From an uncultured bacterium (GTDB lineage: Bacteria > Bacillota > Clostridia > Oscillospirales > Oscillospiraceae), in NCBI GenBank assembly GCA_946548895.1, contig CAMNQF010000032.1:1-41101 (forward strand): a DNA stretch of 41,101 nucleotides, read 5' to 3'. Below are positions 5,567 through 12,378 of the stretch, one piece after another (positions within the stretch are counted from its first letter, which is position 1; each line of letters starts with the position of its first letter). The translations under genes were made by a program, and so were the position numbers. The notes beneath the pieces are model-generated. The model had not been told where the DNA came from. It did no database searches and saw only the letters and a list, made by a program, of their open reading frames with translations.

Positions 5567-5779
5567 TCAGCCATCACCAAGTGGGGCTTTCACATTCCCC
5601 ATAAAGAGCATCTGTAAGAACATATAGGCCCGGCCACACATATCACTAAGCCTTGTGGCCGTTTCGTTCATCATCGGTCTTCCGCTCTCGACATTTCTTA
5701 TTCTGACTTGGGAGAGTTGACTATTGAGCGCCCAAACCAGAGTTTGAAGTTCATCGGTCGTGAATTGCATTTCCTTCAT
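5567..5779 (-). CDS. Small helical hypothetical protein, first gene of regulated unit
   Basis: This encodes 70 residues from the ATG at 5779, with GGGAGG eight bases upstream. It reads MKEMQFTTDELQTLVWALNSQL, then NETATRLSDMCGRAYMFLQML, so two or three helices and no membrane segment. No family is recognised; small helical proteins of this kind are common early genes of phages. It directly follows a consensus promoter (5838-5866) that carries the same palindrome as the XRE gene's promoter, plus a second palindrome at 5813-5828 in the leader. It is therefore likely repressed by the XRE protein at 5913-6110. Confidence 0.6.
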   Translation of the reverse strand: MKEMQFTTDELQTLVWALNSQLSQVRIRNVESGRPMMNETATRLSDMCGRAYMFLQMLFMGNVKAPLGDG

Positions 5780-5812
5780 TTTCTTTTCCTCCCAGCCTAC
5801 GGCCTATTGATA

Positions 5813-5828
5813 TACGTTGTTCTACGTA
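5813..5828. promoter_or_regulatory. Operator-like palindrome TACGT-N6-ACGTA
   Basis: TACGT (5813-5817) and ACGTA (5824-5828) form a perfect inverted repeat with a 6-base spacer, the same 5+6+5 architecture as the two TACGG-N6-CCGTA sites. Its centre is 32 bases, about three helical turns, from the site at 5845-5860, so cooperative binding is possible. It lies downstream of the -10, in the leader of the minus-strand gene starting at 5779. Confidence 0.65.
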
Positions 5829-5837
5829 TCTGCCATT

Positions 5838-5866
5838 ATAATACTACGGATATCCCCGTATGTCAA
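5838..5866 (-). promoter_or_regulatory. Promoter with embedded operator, small-gene unit
   Basis: On the minus strand TTGACA (5861-5866) and TATTAT (5838-5843) are spaced exactly 17 bases. The spacer contains TACGG-N6-CCGTA (5845-5860). Bound protein there would block RNA polymerase. The same promoter-operator unit recurs at 6129-6157. Confidence 0.85.
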
Positions 5867-5912
5867 GAGCATTTTAAAAAAATCGCAAAATTTTGACCGC
5901 CATTTCTGGCGG

Positions 5913-6110
5913 TCAATCATCAAGGGTTAATAGGTATTTGGGCGTTGTTCCAAGAGCCTCCGCAACGGACACAATCAGCCATGCGCGGGAATTTTTCAAC
6001 GGGAGCCGCCCGGTAGTGTAGCATTCCAACGTGCGGACGCTCACCCCGGCTTTCATTGCAAGGCTTTTCGCTGTAAATCCGTTTGCTCTTATGTATTCCC
6101 CAAACGTCAT
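5913..6110 (-). CDS. XRE-family HTH repressor of the phage-like module
   Basis: This encodes 65 residues from the ATG at 6110, with GGAGGTGG five bases upstream. It is a single compact HTH domain: MTFGEYIRANGFTAKSLAMKAG, then the recognition region VSVRTLECYTTGRLPLKNS, then LIVSVAEALGTTPKYLLTL. Known role of such proteins: dimeric repressors of phage or element promoters. Its own promoter at 6129-6157 and the promoter of the neighbouring unit at 5838-5866 share one palindrome, TACGG-N6-CCGTA. The simplest reading is that this protein binds both, repressing itself and the small genes. That link is inference from position and repetition. Confidence 0.85.
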   Translation of the reverse strand: MTFGEYIRANGFTAKSLAMKAGVSVRTLECYTTGRLPLKNSRAWLIVSVAEALGTTPKYLLTLDD

Positions 6111-6128
6111 ACGTCCACCTCCGCATAT

Positions 6129-6157
6129 ACAATACTACGGAATAGCCCGTATGTCAA
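6129..6157 (-). promoter_or_regulatory. Promoter with embedded operator, XRE gene
   Basis: On the minus strand TTGACA (6152-6157) and TATTGT (6129-6134) are 17 bases apart, with TACGG-N6-CCGTA (6136-6151) filling the spacer. The site is 19 bases from the XRE start codon. It lies in the short gap before the divergent gene at 6183 and could also affect that gene. Confidence 0.85.
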
Positions 6158-6182
6158 CCAAAAATTGAAAGGAGAAATCTAA

Positions 6183-6692
6183 ATGAAAAACTATGGAACC
6201 TCCGAAATGCTGGAACTGTTGCGCGAGGCCATCGACATTGGAGCCAACGGCGAGGTGTGGCATCACGCCCATATGCTGTGGGCGCAGTCCATGGGCCTCC
6301 GGGGCCACAAGCGTCTGAACCGCTATGAGAGCGGCAAGGACCGGGCACAGTACATCAAGCTCCAGAACTATGCCCTGGATATGTTTGGCGAGGTAATCCA
6401 GCCGTCCTGGGACTACGCTGTCACCGCGCCGGAGGATATCAAGGGATATCTGGAAGCCTACATCGCATGGGAAAACAGCGTTTACACCCGGCTGGCCGAT
6501 ATCAGCAAGCAACTGATTGTCATGGGCTTCCCCTGCGAGGCGGAGCTTGTGAGGGAAGGCCTACCCCGGAAGGAGCTGGAGAAGGTGCGGCGGATGCTTG
6601 TGGAGTATGGCCTGTCCGAGTGGGACATGGCGTATATTCTCCCGGCAGACAAGGAGCTGCATGACAAAATCAAGAAAAAGGAGGAGGCGTAA
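6183..6692 (+). CDS. Helical hypothetical protein, divergent from XRE gene
   Basis: This encodes 169 residues from the ATG at 6183, with AAAGGAG eight bases upstream. It is almost all helical and acidic: MLELLREAIDIGANGEVWHHA, HMLWAQSMGL, KLQNYALDMFGEVIQP, then AYIAWENSVYTRLADIS and LEKVRRMLVEYGLSEWDMAYIL. There is no signal peptide or membrane span. His and Glu residues in the first helices gave a passing likeness to ferritin-like bundles, but I cannot show metal ligands, so I give no function. It is divergent from the XRE gene, with a 72-base gap holding the operator, and ends in its own hairpin. It is higher in GC than the small genes to its left and may be the first non-mobile gene or cargo. 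Confidence 0.7.
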   Translation: MKNYGTSEMLELLREAIDIGANGEVWHHAHMLWAQSMGLRGHKRLNRYESGKDRAQYIKLQNYALDMFGEVIQPSWDYAVTAPEDIKGYLEAYIAWENSVYTRLADISKQLIVMGFPCEAELVREGLPRKELEKVRRMLVEYGLSEWDMAYILPADKELHDKIKKKEEA

Positions 6693-6704
6693 GCCCCCTC
6701 CTTT
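6677..6704 (+). terminator. Hairpin overlapping stop codon
   Basis: AAAGGAGG (6677-6684) pairs with CCTCCTTT (6697-6704), and the stop TAA lies in the loop region. The following bases are GT-rich rather than T-rich, so it is a modest terminator for the gene ending at 6692. Confidence 0.5.
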
Positions 6705-6807
6705 GTGTGTAAATTCGTGTGCAATTTTTCTATTTTTTTGTTCGATACGGCGAACTTGATGTGCGCCGCGTTGAACGCAATAAAGCCCCAAAACCGTTGC
6801 GGCTGTA

Positions 6808-6849
6808 AGAGAAAACCGGGAAGCCTTGAAAACAAAGGTTTCCCGGTTT
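6808..6849 (-). terminator. Terminator of the tRNA operon
   Basis: On the minus strand AAACCGGGAA (6840-6849) pairs with TTCCCGGTTT (6813-6822), with a small inner stem, and is followed by TCTCTT. It begins at the last base of the tRNA-Lys gene, so the hairpin closes the five-gene tRNA unit. Confidence 0.8.
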
Positions 6850-6924
6850 GGTGACCCAGCGGGGACTCGAACCCCGGACCTTCGCCTTAAAAGGGCGTTG
6901 CTCTACCAACTGAGCTACTGGGTC
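6849..6924 (-). tRNA. tRNA-Lys (anticodon TTT)
   Basis: Acceptor GACCCAG pairs with CTGGGTC; D arm GCTC/GAGC; anticodon loop CTTTTAA; T arm CGGGG/CCCCG; CCA encoded. The first anticodon-stem pair (27-43) is A-A. It is the last gene of the tRNA operon. Confidence 0.95.
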
Positions 6925-7047
6925 AAATTCAGTTTACCTTCCCACGCTAACCGAGCTGCGCGGGGAGATGAGGGACGCCATTTGCTCTCAACGGGTCCCG
7001 CAAAACCGCCCTGCGGAAAAAAGTTGAGCCGGAATACCCCAGAGGGG

Positions 7048-7126
7048 CCCCCGCAAAGCCGTCGTCCTTTGAGCTTTGTGGGGAGGGAGAGTGGAATGCG
7101 CGAACTTTCGGCAACGCCGGAGACAA
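7048..7126 (-). repeat. tRNA-spacer repeat, copy 1 (Gln-Lys spacer)
   Basis: A hairpin (CCCCCGCAAAGC with GCTTTGTGGGG) is followed on the + strand by a conserved block containing GCGAACTTTCGGC and a small GGC/GCC stem. It shares this layout and much of its sequence with 7391-7467. The whole spacer (6925-7153) is 229 bases, very long for a tRNA operon, and holds no convincing ORF. Confidence 0.65.
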
Positions 7127-7153
7127 GTGATATAGAGCTTGCCCGACGCGGGA

Positions 7154-7228
7154 TGGCTGGGATGGCTGGACTCGAACCAGCGAATGCGGGAGTCAAAGTC
7201 CCGTGCCTTACCACTTGGCTACACCCCA
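7154..7228 (-). tRNA. tRNA-Gln (anticodon TTG)
   Basis: Acceptor TGGGGTG pairs with CATCCCA; anticodon loop CTTTGAC gives TTG; T loop TTCGAGT; CCA encoded. Length is 75, normal for tRNA-Gln. Confidence 0.95.
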
Positions 7229-7242
7229 ATGGGAAGTGAGGC

Positions 7243-7270
7243 GAGGGCCGGAGCGGACGCTCCGGCCCTC
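7243..7270. repeat. 12-bp hairpin in the His-Gln spacer
   Basis: GAGGGCCGGAGC (7243-7254) pairs perfectly with 7259-7270 around GGAC. This 52-base spacer lacks the longer repeat of its neighbours. The stem may be an RNase processing site. Confidence 0.6.
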
Positions 7271-7280
7271 AGCCATGGTA

Positions 7281-7357
7281 TGGGGTGGGTAATGGGGCTC
7301 GAACCCACGACACCCGGAACCACAATCCGGTGCTCTGCCAGCTGAGCTATACCCACC
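7281..7357 (-). tRNA. tRNA-His (anticodon GTG)
   Basis: Anticodon stem CCGGA/TCCGG with loop TTGTGGT gives GTG. The extra G at -1 is encoded (7357) and faces the discriminator C, a hallmark of tRNA-His. CCA is encoded. Confidence 0.95.
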
Positions 7358-7390
7358 ATATGCAATTGTACCGGCAAAACACGCGGGAGG

Positions 7391-7467
7391 CCCCGCGAAG
7401 CCGTCCCTGGCTTCGTGGGGAGCAGGAAAGATCGAAGTGCGCAAACTTTCGGCGGAGCCGGAAACAA
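7391..7467 (-). repeat. tRNA-spacer repeat, copy 2 (Arg-His spacer)
   Basis: A 12-base arm, CCCCGCGAAGCC, pairs with GGCTTCGTGGGG around GTCCCT. It is followed by a block with GCGCAAACTTTCGGCGGAG that closely matches copy 1 at 7048-7126. The stem differs from copy 1 at paired positions, which suggests the RNA fold is kept. Confidence 0.65.
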
Positions 7468-7496
7468 AAAGGGAAGTAAAGTTTGCTTCGACGCTG

Positions 7497-7573
<77 letters not shown>

Positions 7574-7594
7574 GTATTGTGCGCCCCGAACGGG

Positions 7595-7639
7595 CCCCGG
7601 CAAAACCCTACCTTGGCTTTATGGGGGAGAGGCGCAACG
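7595..7639 (-). repeat. tRNA-spacer repeat, copy 3 (Gly-Arg spacer), partial
   Basis: CCCCGGCAAAACC faces GGCTTTATGGGG, the same hairpin type as copies 1 and 2, but the second half of the repeat unit is not recognisable. A GCAAAAC box also occurs before the other two copies, near 7009 and 7374. Confidence 0.5.
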
Positions 7640-7694
7640 TGGTGAGGAGCTCTCCGCTTGCGGAGGAGCGAACGATACGCAGCTTGCGCCGGCG

Positions 7695-7768
7695 TGGAGC
7701 GGGTGATGGGAATCGAACCCACGCGACCAGCTTGGAAGGCTGGGATTCTACCATTGAACTACACCCGC
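7695..7768 (-). tRNA. tRNA-Gly (anticodon TCC)
   Basis: Acceptor GCGGGTG pairs with CACCCGC; D arm GTTC/GAAT; anticodon loop CTTCCAA gives TCC; T loop TTCGATT; CCA encoded. It is the first gene of the operon. Confidence 0.95.
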
Positions 7769-7802
7769 ATAGATGGGCGCATCCGCAAATGTCAGCTTGG
7801 AT

Positions 7803-7831
7803 AGAATAGCATAAAATCCCGCCCTTGTCAA
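7803..7831 (-). promoter_or_regulatory. Promoter of the tRNA operon
   Basis: On the minus strand TTGACA (7826-7831) and TATTCT (7803-7808) are 17 bases apart, ending 35 bases upstream of tRNA-Gly. A perfect -35 fits a highly expressed stable-RNA unit. Confidence 0.85.
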
Positions 7832-7859
7832 TAGGAGAATCCCCCGGCCGGCAAACTTT

Positions 7860-8915
7860 TTACAGCGGCGCGTCGCAGAAGGCGCAGCAGTCCACTCCCC
7901 CCGACCGCTTCACCAGCGGCGGCAGATAGTGCTCCGTCTGGGTAATGCACCGGGGATTGCGGCACACGGGGGCGCTGCCGATTTCCACCGGGGCGGGCGA
8001 CATCCGGGGCTGGTTGGCCAGGTCGGCCAGCAGGGACATCCGGGCAAACATTCCGTACCGGGCCTGCTGGAAGTAAACGGCCCGGGGATCGTCGTCCACA
8101 TCCACGGCGATTTCATCCACCCGGGGCAGGGGGTGCATCACCAGCAGGTTCTCTTTGGCCCGGTTCAGCTTGGACCGGGTGAGGATGTACACCCCCTTGT
8201 TCCGCTCGTACTCCAGGGGATCAATGAACCGCTCCCGCTGGATACGGGTCATATACAGCACATCCAGCTGGGGAATCACCGGCTCCAGGCCCGTCACCTC
8301 AATAAAGGGCATCTTCCGCTCCCGCATGAACTGGCGCAGGTACTCCGGGATGGCCAGGTCCCGGGGGGCGATGAGGAAAAAGCGGATATTTTCGAACTTG
8401 GCCAGCGCCTTGATGAGGGAATGAACTGTCCGGCCATTTTTCAGGTCGCCGCACAGCCCCACGCTCAGGCCGTCCACCGATCCCCGCAGCCGGGTGATGG
8501 TGGTCAGGTCCGCCGTGGTCTGTGTGGGGTGCATATGGCCGCCGTCCCCCGCGTTGACCACCGGCACGTCGGAATACAGCGAGGCGGCCTTGGCCGCCCC
8601 CTCCCAGGGAGTGCGCATGACGATCACGTCGGCGTAGCCCGACACCATTTTAATGGTATCCTTCAGCGTTTCCCCCTTGGCCACGGAGGAGGAATTGGGG
8701 TCCGCGAAGCCGAACACCGTCCCGCCCAGGCGGAGCATGGCGGTCTGGAAGGAAAAATTGGTGCGGGTGGACGGCTCGTAGAACAGCGACGCCATTACCT
8801 TGCCGCGGCACACATTCAAATGGTCCTCCGGCGCGTCCATGATGCGCTCCGCCCGGGCGTACAGCTGGTCCCATTCCCGCCGGGACAGGTCCCCAAAGTC
8901 AATGAGATGGCGCAC
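7860..8915 (-). CDS. pyrB: Aspartate carbamoyltransferase with C-terminal PyrI-type zinc motif
   Basis: This enzyme makes N-carbamoyl-L-aspartate from carbamoyl phosphate and aspartate, the first committed step of pyrimidine synthesis, in the cytoplasm. Seen: LFYEPSTRTNFSF (carbamoyl phosphate loop, residues about 50-62), HPTQT, GDLKNGRTVHSL and MHPLPRVDEI, all in the expected order. The protein is 351 residues from a GTG at 8915 with GGGAGGAGGGG upstream; no ATG fits. The last 35 residues add C-x4-C ... C-x2-C (CRNPRC ... CAFC), the spacing of the zinc ligands of the regulatory chain PyrI. The nucleotide-binding half of PyrI is absent. So it is a fusion of the catalytic chain with only the zinc tail. 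No other pyr genes adjoin it. It has its own promoter at 8944-8972. Confidence 0.95.
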   Translation of the reverse strand: MRHLIDFGDLSRREWDQLYARAERIMDAPEDHLNVCRGKVMASLFYEPSTRTNFSFQTAMLRLGGTVFGFADPNSSSVAKGETLKDTIKMVSGYADVIVMRTPWEGAAKAASLYSDVPVVNAGDGGHMHPTQTTADLTTITRLRGSVDGLSVGLCGDLKNGRTVHSLIKALAKFENIRFFLIAPRDLAIPEYLRQFMRERKMPFIEVTGLEPVIPQLDVLYMTRIQRERFIDPLEYERNKGVYILTRSKLNRAKENLLVMHPLPRVDEIAVDVDDDPRAVYFQQARYGMFARMSLLADLANQPRMSPAPVEIGSAPVCRNPRCITQTEHYLPPLVKRSGGVDCCAFCDAPL

Positions 8916-8943
8916 GTTGTCCCCTCCTCCCTGAATTCGCCCT

Positions 8944-8972
8944 ATTCTACCACATTTATAGGGGGGCGGCAA
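8944..8972 (-). promoter_or_regulatory. Promoter of pyrB
   Basis: On the minus strand TTGCCG (8967-8972) and TAGAAT (8944-8949) are 17 bases apart. The leader of about 20-25 bases is too short for a PyrR attenuator. Confidence 0.7.
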
Positions 8973-9069
8973 TTGCAAATCCCAACAGATTTTGAGGAAG
9001 CGGGGCGGCCTCTTGTGGCCTTTCCGGCAAATTCCCGGCCGCGCCGCGCCAAATTATGCGTTCGCGCCC

Positions 9070-9098
9070 TTGCGTTTCCGTCCTCCTCCTGATATGAT
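9070..9098 (+). promoter_or_regulatory. Promoter of the exonuclease gene
   Basis: TTGCGT (9070-9075) and TATGAT (9093-9098) are 17 bases apart. The leader (9105-9150) contains two overlapping short stems, ACGCG/CGCGT and AAGCGC/GCGCTT, each followed by T runs, so a small leader hairpin is possible. Confidence 0.65.
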
Positions 9099-9166
9099 AT
9101 AGTCAACACACGCGAGGAAGCGCGTTTTTTGCGCTTTTCAGCCGGGGAGAGAGTGGTAGAGATCCT

Positions 9167-10132
9167 ATGGTCGTATTAGATCTGGAGTGGAACCGGGGCT
9201 ATGACAAAAAGCCGCTGAATGAGATCCTGCAGATCGGAGCCGTCCGCGTAGAGCGGCTGGGCGGCCCCATCGTGGGCGTGTTCAACGCCTGCATCCGGCC
9301 CACTGTCCACAAAAAATTTGACCTGGGGGCAAAAAAACTGCCCGACCTGGGGGCGTTCAAGTCGTCTCACACCCGCTTTCCCGCGGCGGCGGAGGCGTTT
9401 CGAACCTGGTGCGCCGGGGACCGGGCTTTCGCGGGTTGGGGCGCCGGCGACGTGGAGGCGCTGAACGAAAACTGCAAATACTGGGGCCTGCCTCCCTTTG
9501 AGGCGGAGGAATTTTTCGACTTTCAGCGGGCCTTCGCCCACGCCGTGGGGGCGGACCAGCAGGTCGCCCTGTGGCGGGCGGTGGAGTACTGCAATGTCCC
9601 CGACGTGTTTGACTACCACAGCGCCGTCAACGACGCCATGTACACCGCCGTGCTGGGGGCGTGGCTCACCCCGGAGGACCTGGCCTGGCGTCCCGAGCCC
9701 TCCCCGCCCCGGGGAAGGCGGGCCGCGCTGAAGCTGTCCCCCCTGCCCTTTCCCCGGCAGCCCCGGCAGAAGGTGGGGCCCTGCCGGACTCCGGAGGACG
9801 TTTTGGACGGGAAGGAGGGGCGGACCCCGTCCTGCCCCCTGTGCGGGCAGCGGGAGGGCATTGCCCGCTGGCACTTCTCCGTGCCGGAGGCGGGGATGCC
9901 CCAGCGGTTTTACGCGGTGTTCACCTGCCCGGAGCACGGCCGGTTCCTGTGCCGGATGATTTTGACCCAGCGGCCGGACGGCCAGTGGATGGGGCGGCGG
10001 ACCGTGCCCGGCGCCGCGCCGGAGCTGATCCGGGAGTACGCCCAGGCCTTGGACGGCGGCGTTCACGTGTGCCGGGGGGGCGGCGGGCGGCGCAGGCGGA
10101 GGCGCCGCCGTCCGCCGGATCATCCGGGCTGA
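9167..10132 (+). CDS. DnaQ-like 3'-5' exonuclease domain protein with zinc-finger tail
   Basis: This encodes 321 residues. The N-terminal 170 are a DEDDh-type RNase H-fold exonuclease: VVLDLEWNRG supplies the first Asp and Glu, AGWGAGDVEAL the second Asp, and FDYHSAVNDAMYTA the His and last Asp. Known relatives (KapD/ERI-1-like, DnaQ-like) trim DNA or RNA 3' ends. A Pro/Arg-rich linker (about 180-210) leads to a C-terminal part with CPLCG and later CPEHGRFLCR, a probable zinc site, and the protein ends in a run of Arg. Basic ends and zinc suggest nucleic acid binding. Substrate unknown. The start ATG 9167 has only a weak, distant ribosome site. Forty-four bases separate it from the GH13 gene, so they may be co-transcribed. 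Confidence 0.75.
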   Translation: MVVLDLEWNRGYDKKPLNEILQIGAVRVERLGGPIVGVFNACIRPTVHKKFDLGAKKLPDLGAFKSSHTRFPAAAEAFRTWCAGDRAFAGWGAGDVEALNENCKYWGLPPFEAEEFFDFQRAFAHAVGADQQVALWRAVEYCNVPDVFDYHSAVNDAMYTAVLGAWLTPEDLAWRPEPSPPRGRRAALKLSPLPFPRQPRQKVGPCRTPEDVLDGKEGRTPSCPLCGQREGIARWHFSVPEAGMPQRFYAVFTCPEHGRFLCRMILTQRPDGQWMGRRTVPGAAPELIREYAQALDGGVHVCRGGGGRRRRRRRRPPDHPG

Positions 10133-10176
10133 CCCGCAATGTTCAAACGAGAAACAGGAATTGGGAGGGACCACCC

Positions 10177-12057
10177 ATGACAGCAAAAGAGGAATCCTTA
10201 TTTCAAACCCGCCTGGCGCGGCACTTGGACGAGCTGCGCTGGCTGTACATGGAACTGTATGACAATGATTCCATGTTCGCCGAGCTGTGCGGCCGCCTGC
10301 GCCAGTTTGCCGCCGGCCGTCCCGCCCCCCTGAAACAGCGGGACCTGGAACGGGAGGCCAATCCCGGATGGTACAAATCCAGCGGCCTGACGGGGATGAT
10401 GCTGTACATTGACAACTTTGCCGGAAATTTGAATGGGGTGCGCCAAAAGCTGCCCTATATCGAAAAAACCGGGGTGAATCTCATTCACCTCATGCCCTTC
10501 CTGGACACCGTGCCGGGACGGAGCGACGGCGGCTACGCCGTGGCCGACTTTCGGACCGTGCGCCCCGACCTGGGCTCCATGGAGGATTTGGAGGCGCTCA
10601 CCGCCGACTGCCATCAGAGGGGCATCAACGTGTGCATGGACTTCGTGATGAACCACACCAGCCAAGACCATGAGTGGGCCAAGAACGCCCGGGCCGGGGA
10701 CGGGGAGTATATGAGCCGGTATTTCTTTTTTTCCGACCCAGCCATTCCCATGGCGTACGAAAGGACCGTCCCCCAGGTGTTCCCCACCACCGCGCCGGGG
10801 AATTTCACCTGGCTGGACGACTGCAAGCACTATGTCATGACCTCCTTCTATCCCTACCAGTGGGATTTGAACTACCGCAACCCCCGGGTGTTCAATGAGA
10901 TGATGTACAATTTCCTCTTTCTTGCCAACAAGGGCATGGATATGATCCGTATCGACGCGGTGCCCTATATCTGGAAGGAACTGGGCACCGACTGCCGCAA
11001 CCTGCCCCAGGTCCACACCATTGTGCGCATGATGCGGATGATCGGGGAGATCGTCTGCCCCTCTGTCATCCTGCTGGGCGAGGTGGTGATGGAGCCCGTC
11101 AAGGTGGTCCCCTACTTCGGCACGGTGGAGAAGCCGGAGTGCCACCTGCTCTACAACGTGACCACCATGTGCACCACCTGGCACACCGTGGCCACCAGGG
11201 ACGTCCGGCTTTTGCGAAAGCAGCTGGATATTGTCAACGGCCTGCCCAAGCAATACGTGTTCCTCAACTATCTGCGGTGCCATGACGACATCGGCTGGGG
11301 GCTGGACTACGGCGCCCTGAAACTGTGGGGCGTCTCGGAGGTCCCGCACAAAAAATTCCTCAGCGATTGGTTCCAGGGCCTTGCGCCGGGCAGTGTCAGC
11401 CGGGGCGAGCTGTACAACGCAGACCCCGCCAGCGGCGACGCCCGGCAGTGCGGCACCACCGCCTCCCTGTGCGGCATTGAGAAGGCGGGCTTGGAGCGGG
11501 ACGCGGAGGCCATGGAGCGGGCCGTCCGCCTTGACCTGACCCTCCACGCCATGGTGTTCATGCTGACCGGCCTGCCGCTGCTGTACAGTGGGGACGAGAT
11601 CGCCCAGGTGAACGACTACAGCTATAAAAACGACCCCAACAAGGCGGAGGACAGCCGTTATCTCCACCGGGGCCCCATGAGGTGGGACCTGGCGGACCGC
11701 GCCGGCGATCCGGCCACGCCCGGGGGCCGGGTGTTTGCCGGCCTCAAGGTTCTGGGAGAGCTGCGCCGCGCTCACCGGGCTTTCGGCGCCCAGGCGGACG
11801 TGTGGACCCTGGATACCGGGGACAACGGCGTGCTGGCCATCGGGCGGTACTGGGACGGGCAAAAGCTCATCGGCGTGTTCAACTTCACCGGGGAGGACAA
11901 AACCGCCTCCTTCCCCTGGGACCCCGGAGAGTTTACCGATCTGCTGTCCGGGGAAAAATATATCTTGGAGGGCTTGCATATCCCGGCCTATGGGTGTTAT
12001 TATATGGAACAGGAACAGAGCCGGACAAGCATCGAGGCGGAGCCTGCGGACGCATGA
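10177..12057 (+). CDS. Amylosucrase-like GH13 glycoside hydrolase
   Basis: This 626-residue GH13 enzyme has no signal peptide, so it acts in the cytoplasm. The layout matches amylosucrase and sucrose hydrolase (GH13 subfamily 4): a helical N-terminal domain (residues 1-90), then the barrel with SDGGYAVADFR, DFVMNHTS, MIRIDAVPYIWKELG (nucleophile Asp260), LLGEVVMEP (general acid Glu302) and LRCHDDIGW (Asp370), and a C-terminal beta domain from about 540. Known activity: splitting sucrose and moving glucose to a glucan or water. Sucrose as substrate is inferred from motifs; trehalose synthase-like or phosphorylase activity is not excluded. The start at 10177 has GGGAGGG eight bases ahead. The HPr gene follows after 50 bases. 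Confidence 0.85.
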   Translation: MTAKEESLFQTRLARHLDELRWLYMELYDNDSMFAELCGRLRQFAAGRPAPLKQRDLEREANPGWYKSSGLTGMMLYIDNFAGNLNGVRQKLPYIEKTGVNLIHLMPFLDTVPGRSDGGYAVADFRTVRPDLGSMEDLEALTADCHQRGINVCMDFVMNHTSQDHEWAKNARAGDGEYMSRYFFFSDPAIPMAYERTVPQVFPTTAPGNFTWLDDCKHYVMTSFYPYQWDLNYRNPRVFNEMMYNFLFLANKGMDMIRIDAVPYIWKELGTDCRNLPQVHTIVRMMRMIGEIVCPSVILLGEVVMEPVKVVPYFGTVEKPECHLLYNVTTMCTTWHTVATRDVRLLRKQLDIVNGLPKQYVFLNYLRCHDDIGWGLDYGALKLWGVSEVPHKKFLSDWFQGLAPGSVSRGELYNADPASGDARQCGTTASLCGIEKAGLERDAEAMERAVRLDLTLHAMVFMLTGLPLLYSGDEIAQVNDYSYKNDPNKAEDSRYLHRGPMRWDLADRAGDPATPGGRVFAGLKVLGELRRAHRAFGAQADVWTLDTGDNGVLAIGRYWDGQKLIGVFNFTGEDKTASFPWDPGEFTDLLSGEKYILEGLHIPAYGCYYMEQEQSRTSIEAEPADA

Positions 12058-12107
12058 GCTCATTCCGAAGGCGGCTGCCGGACTATCAACAGAAAGGACA
12101 GATCGCT

Positions 12108-12368
12108 ATGAAACAGTTCACCTACACCATCACCGACCCCGTGGGCATCCACGCCCGCCCCGCCGGCCTGCTGGTCAAGGCCGTGAAGGCTTTGGACAGC
12201 ACCGTCACCATCGCCAAGGCCGACGGCAAGTCCGCCGTGGGCACCAAGCTGATGGCCCTGATGGGCCTGGGCATCAAGCAGGGCGACACCGTCACCGTCA
12301 CCGTGGAGGGCGGCAGCGAGGAAGCCAATTTCGCCGCCATGGAGCAGTTCTTTCAAGAAAACCTGTGA
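12108..12368 (+). CDS. ptsH: HPr phosphocarrier protein lacking the canonical Ser46
   Basis: This encodes 86 residues. HPr carries phosphate from EI to the sugar-specific EIIs of the PTS. The active-site loop GIHARPAG, with His15, is intact. In Gram-positive HPr the kinase HPrK phosphorylates Ser46 in a K-S-I-M-G-V-M motif. Here the matching stretch is GTKLMALMGLG: Lys47 aligns to Ser46, with Thr46 beside it. So PTS transport chemistry is likely kept, but Ser46-based catabolite control probably is not. The start at 12108 follows an AGAAAGGA site. It may be read through from the GH13 gene, or from TTGCAT-18-TATTAT inside that gene's end (11974-12003). A strong terminator follows. Confidence 0.92.
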   Translation: MKQFTYTITDPVGIHARPAGLLVKAVKALDSTVTIAKADGKSAVGTKLMALMGLGIKQGDTVTVTVEGGSEEANFAAMEQFFQENL

Positions 12369-12378
12369 CGCAGCATCG

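Noticed and set aside
1-6700. A complete, active prophage or conjugative element
   Set aside because: The integrase lacks its nucleophile and N-terminus, no terminase, capsid, portal, relaxase or replication gene is seen, and no matching far attachment site was found.
11974-12003. Promoter TTGCAT-18-TATTAT for ptsH inside the GH13 gene
   Set aside because: Plausible but with an 18-base gap inside a coding region; kept only as a remark under ptsH.
10198-12063. Open frame of 621 codons antisense to the GH13 gene, and similar long antisense frames at 9176, 20641 and 35605
   Set aside because: Long antisense frames arise from strong GC bias at third positions; no motifs or ribosome sites.
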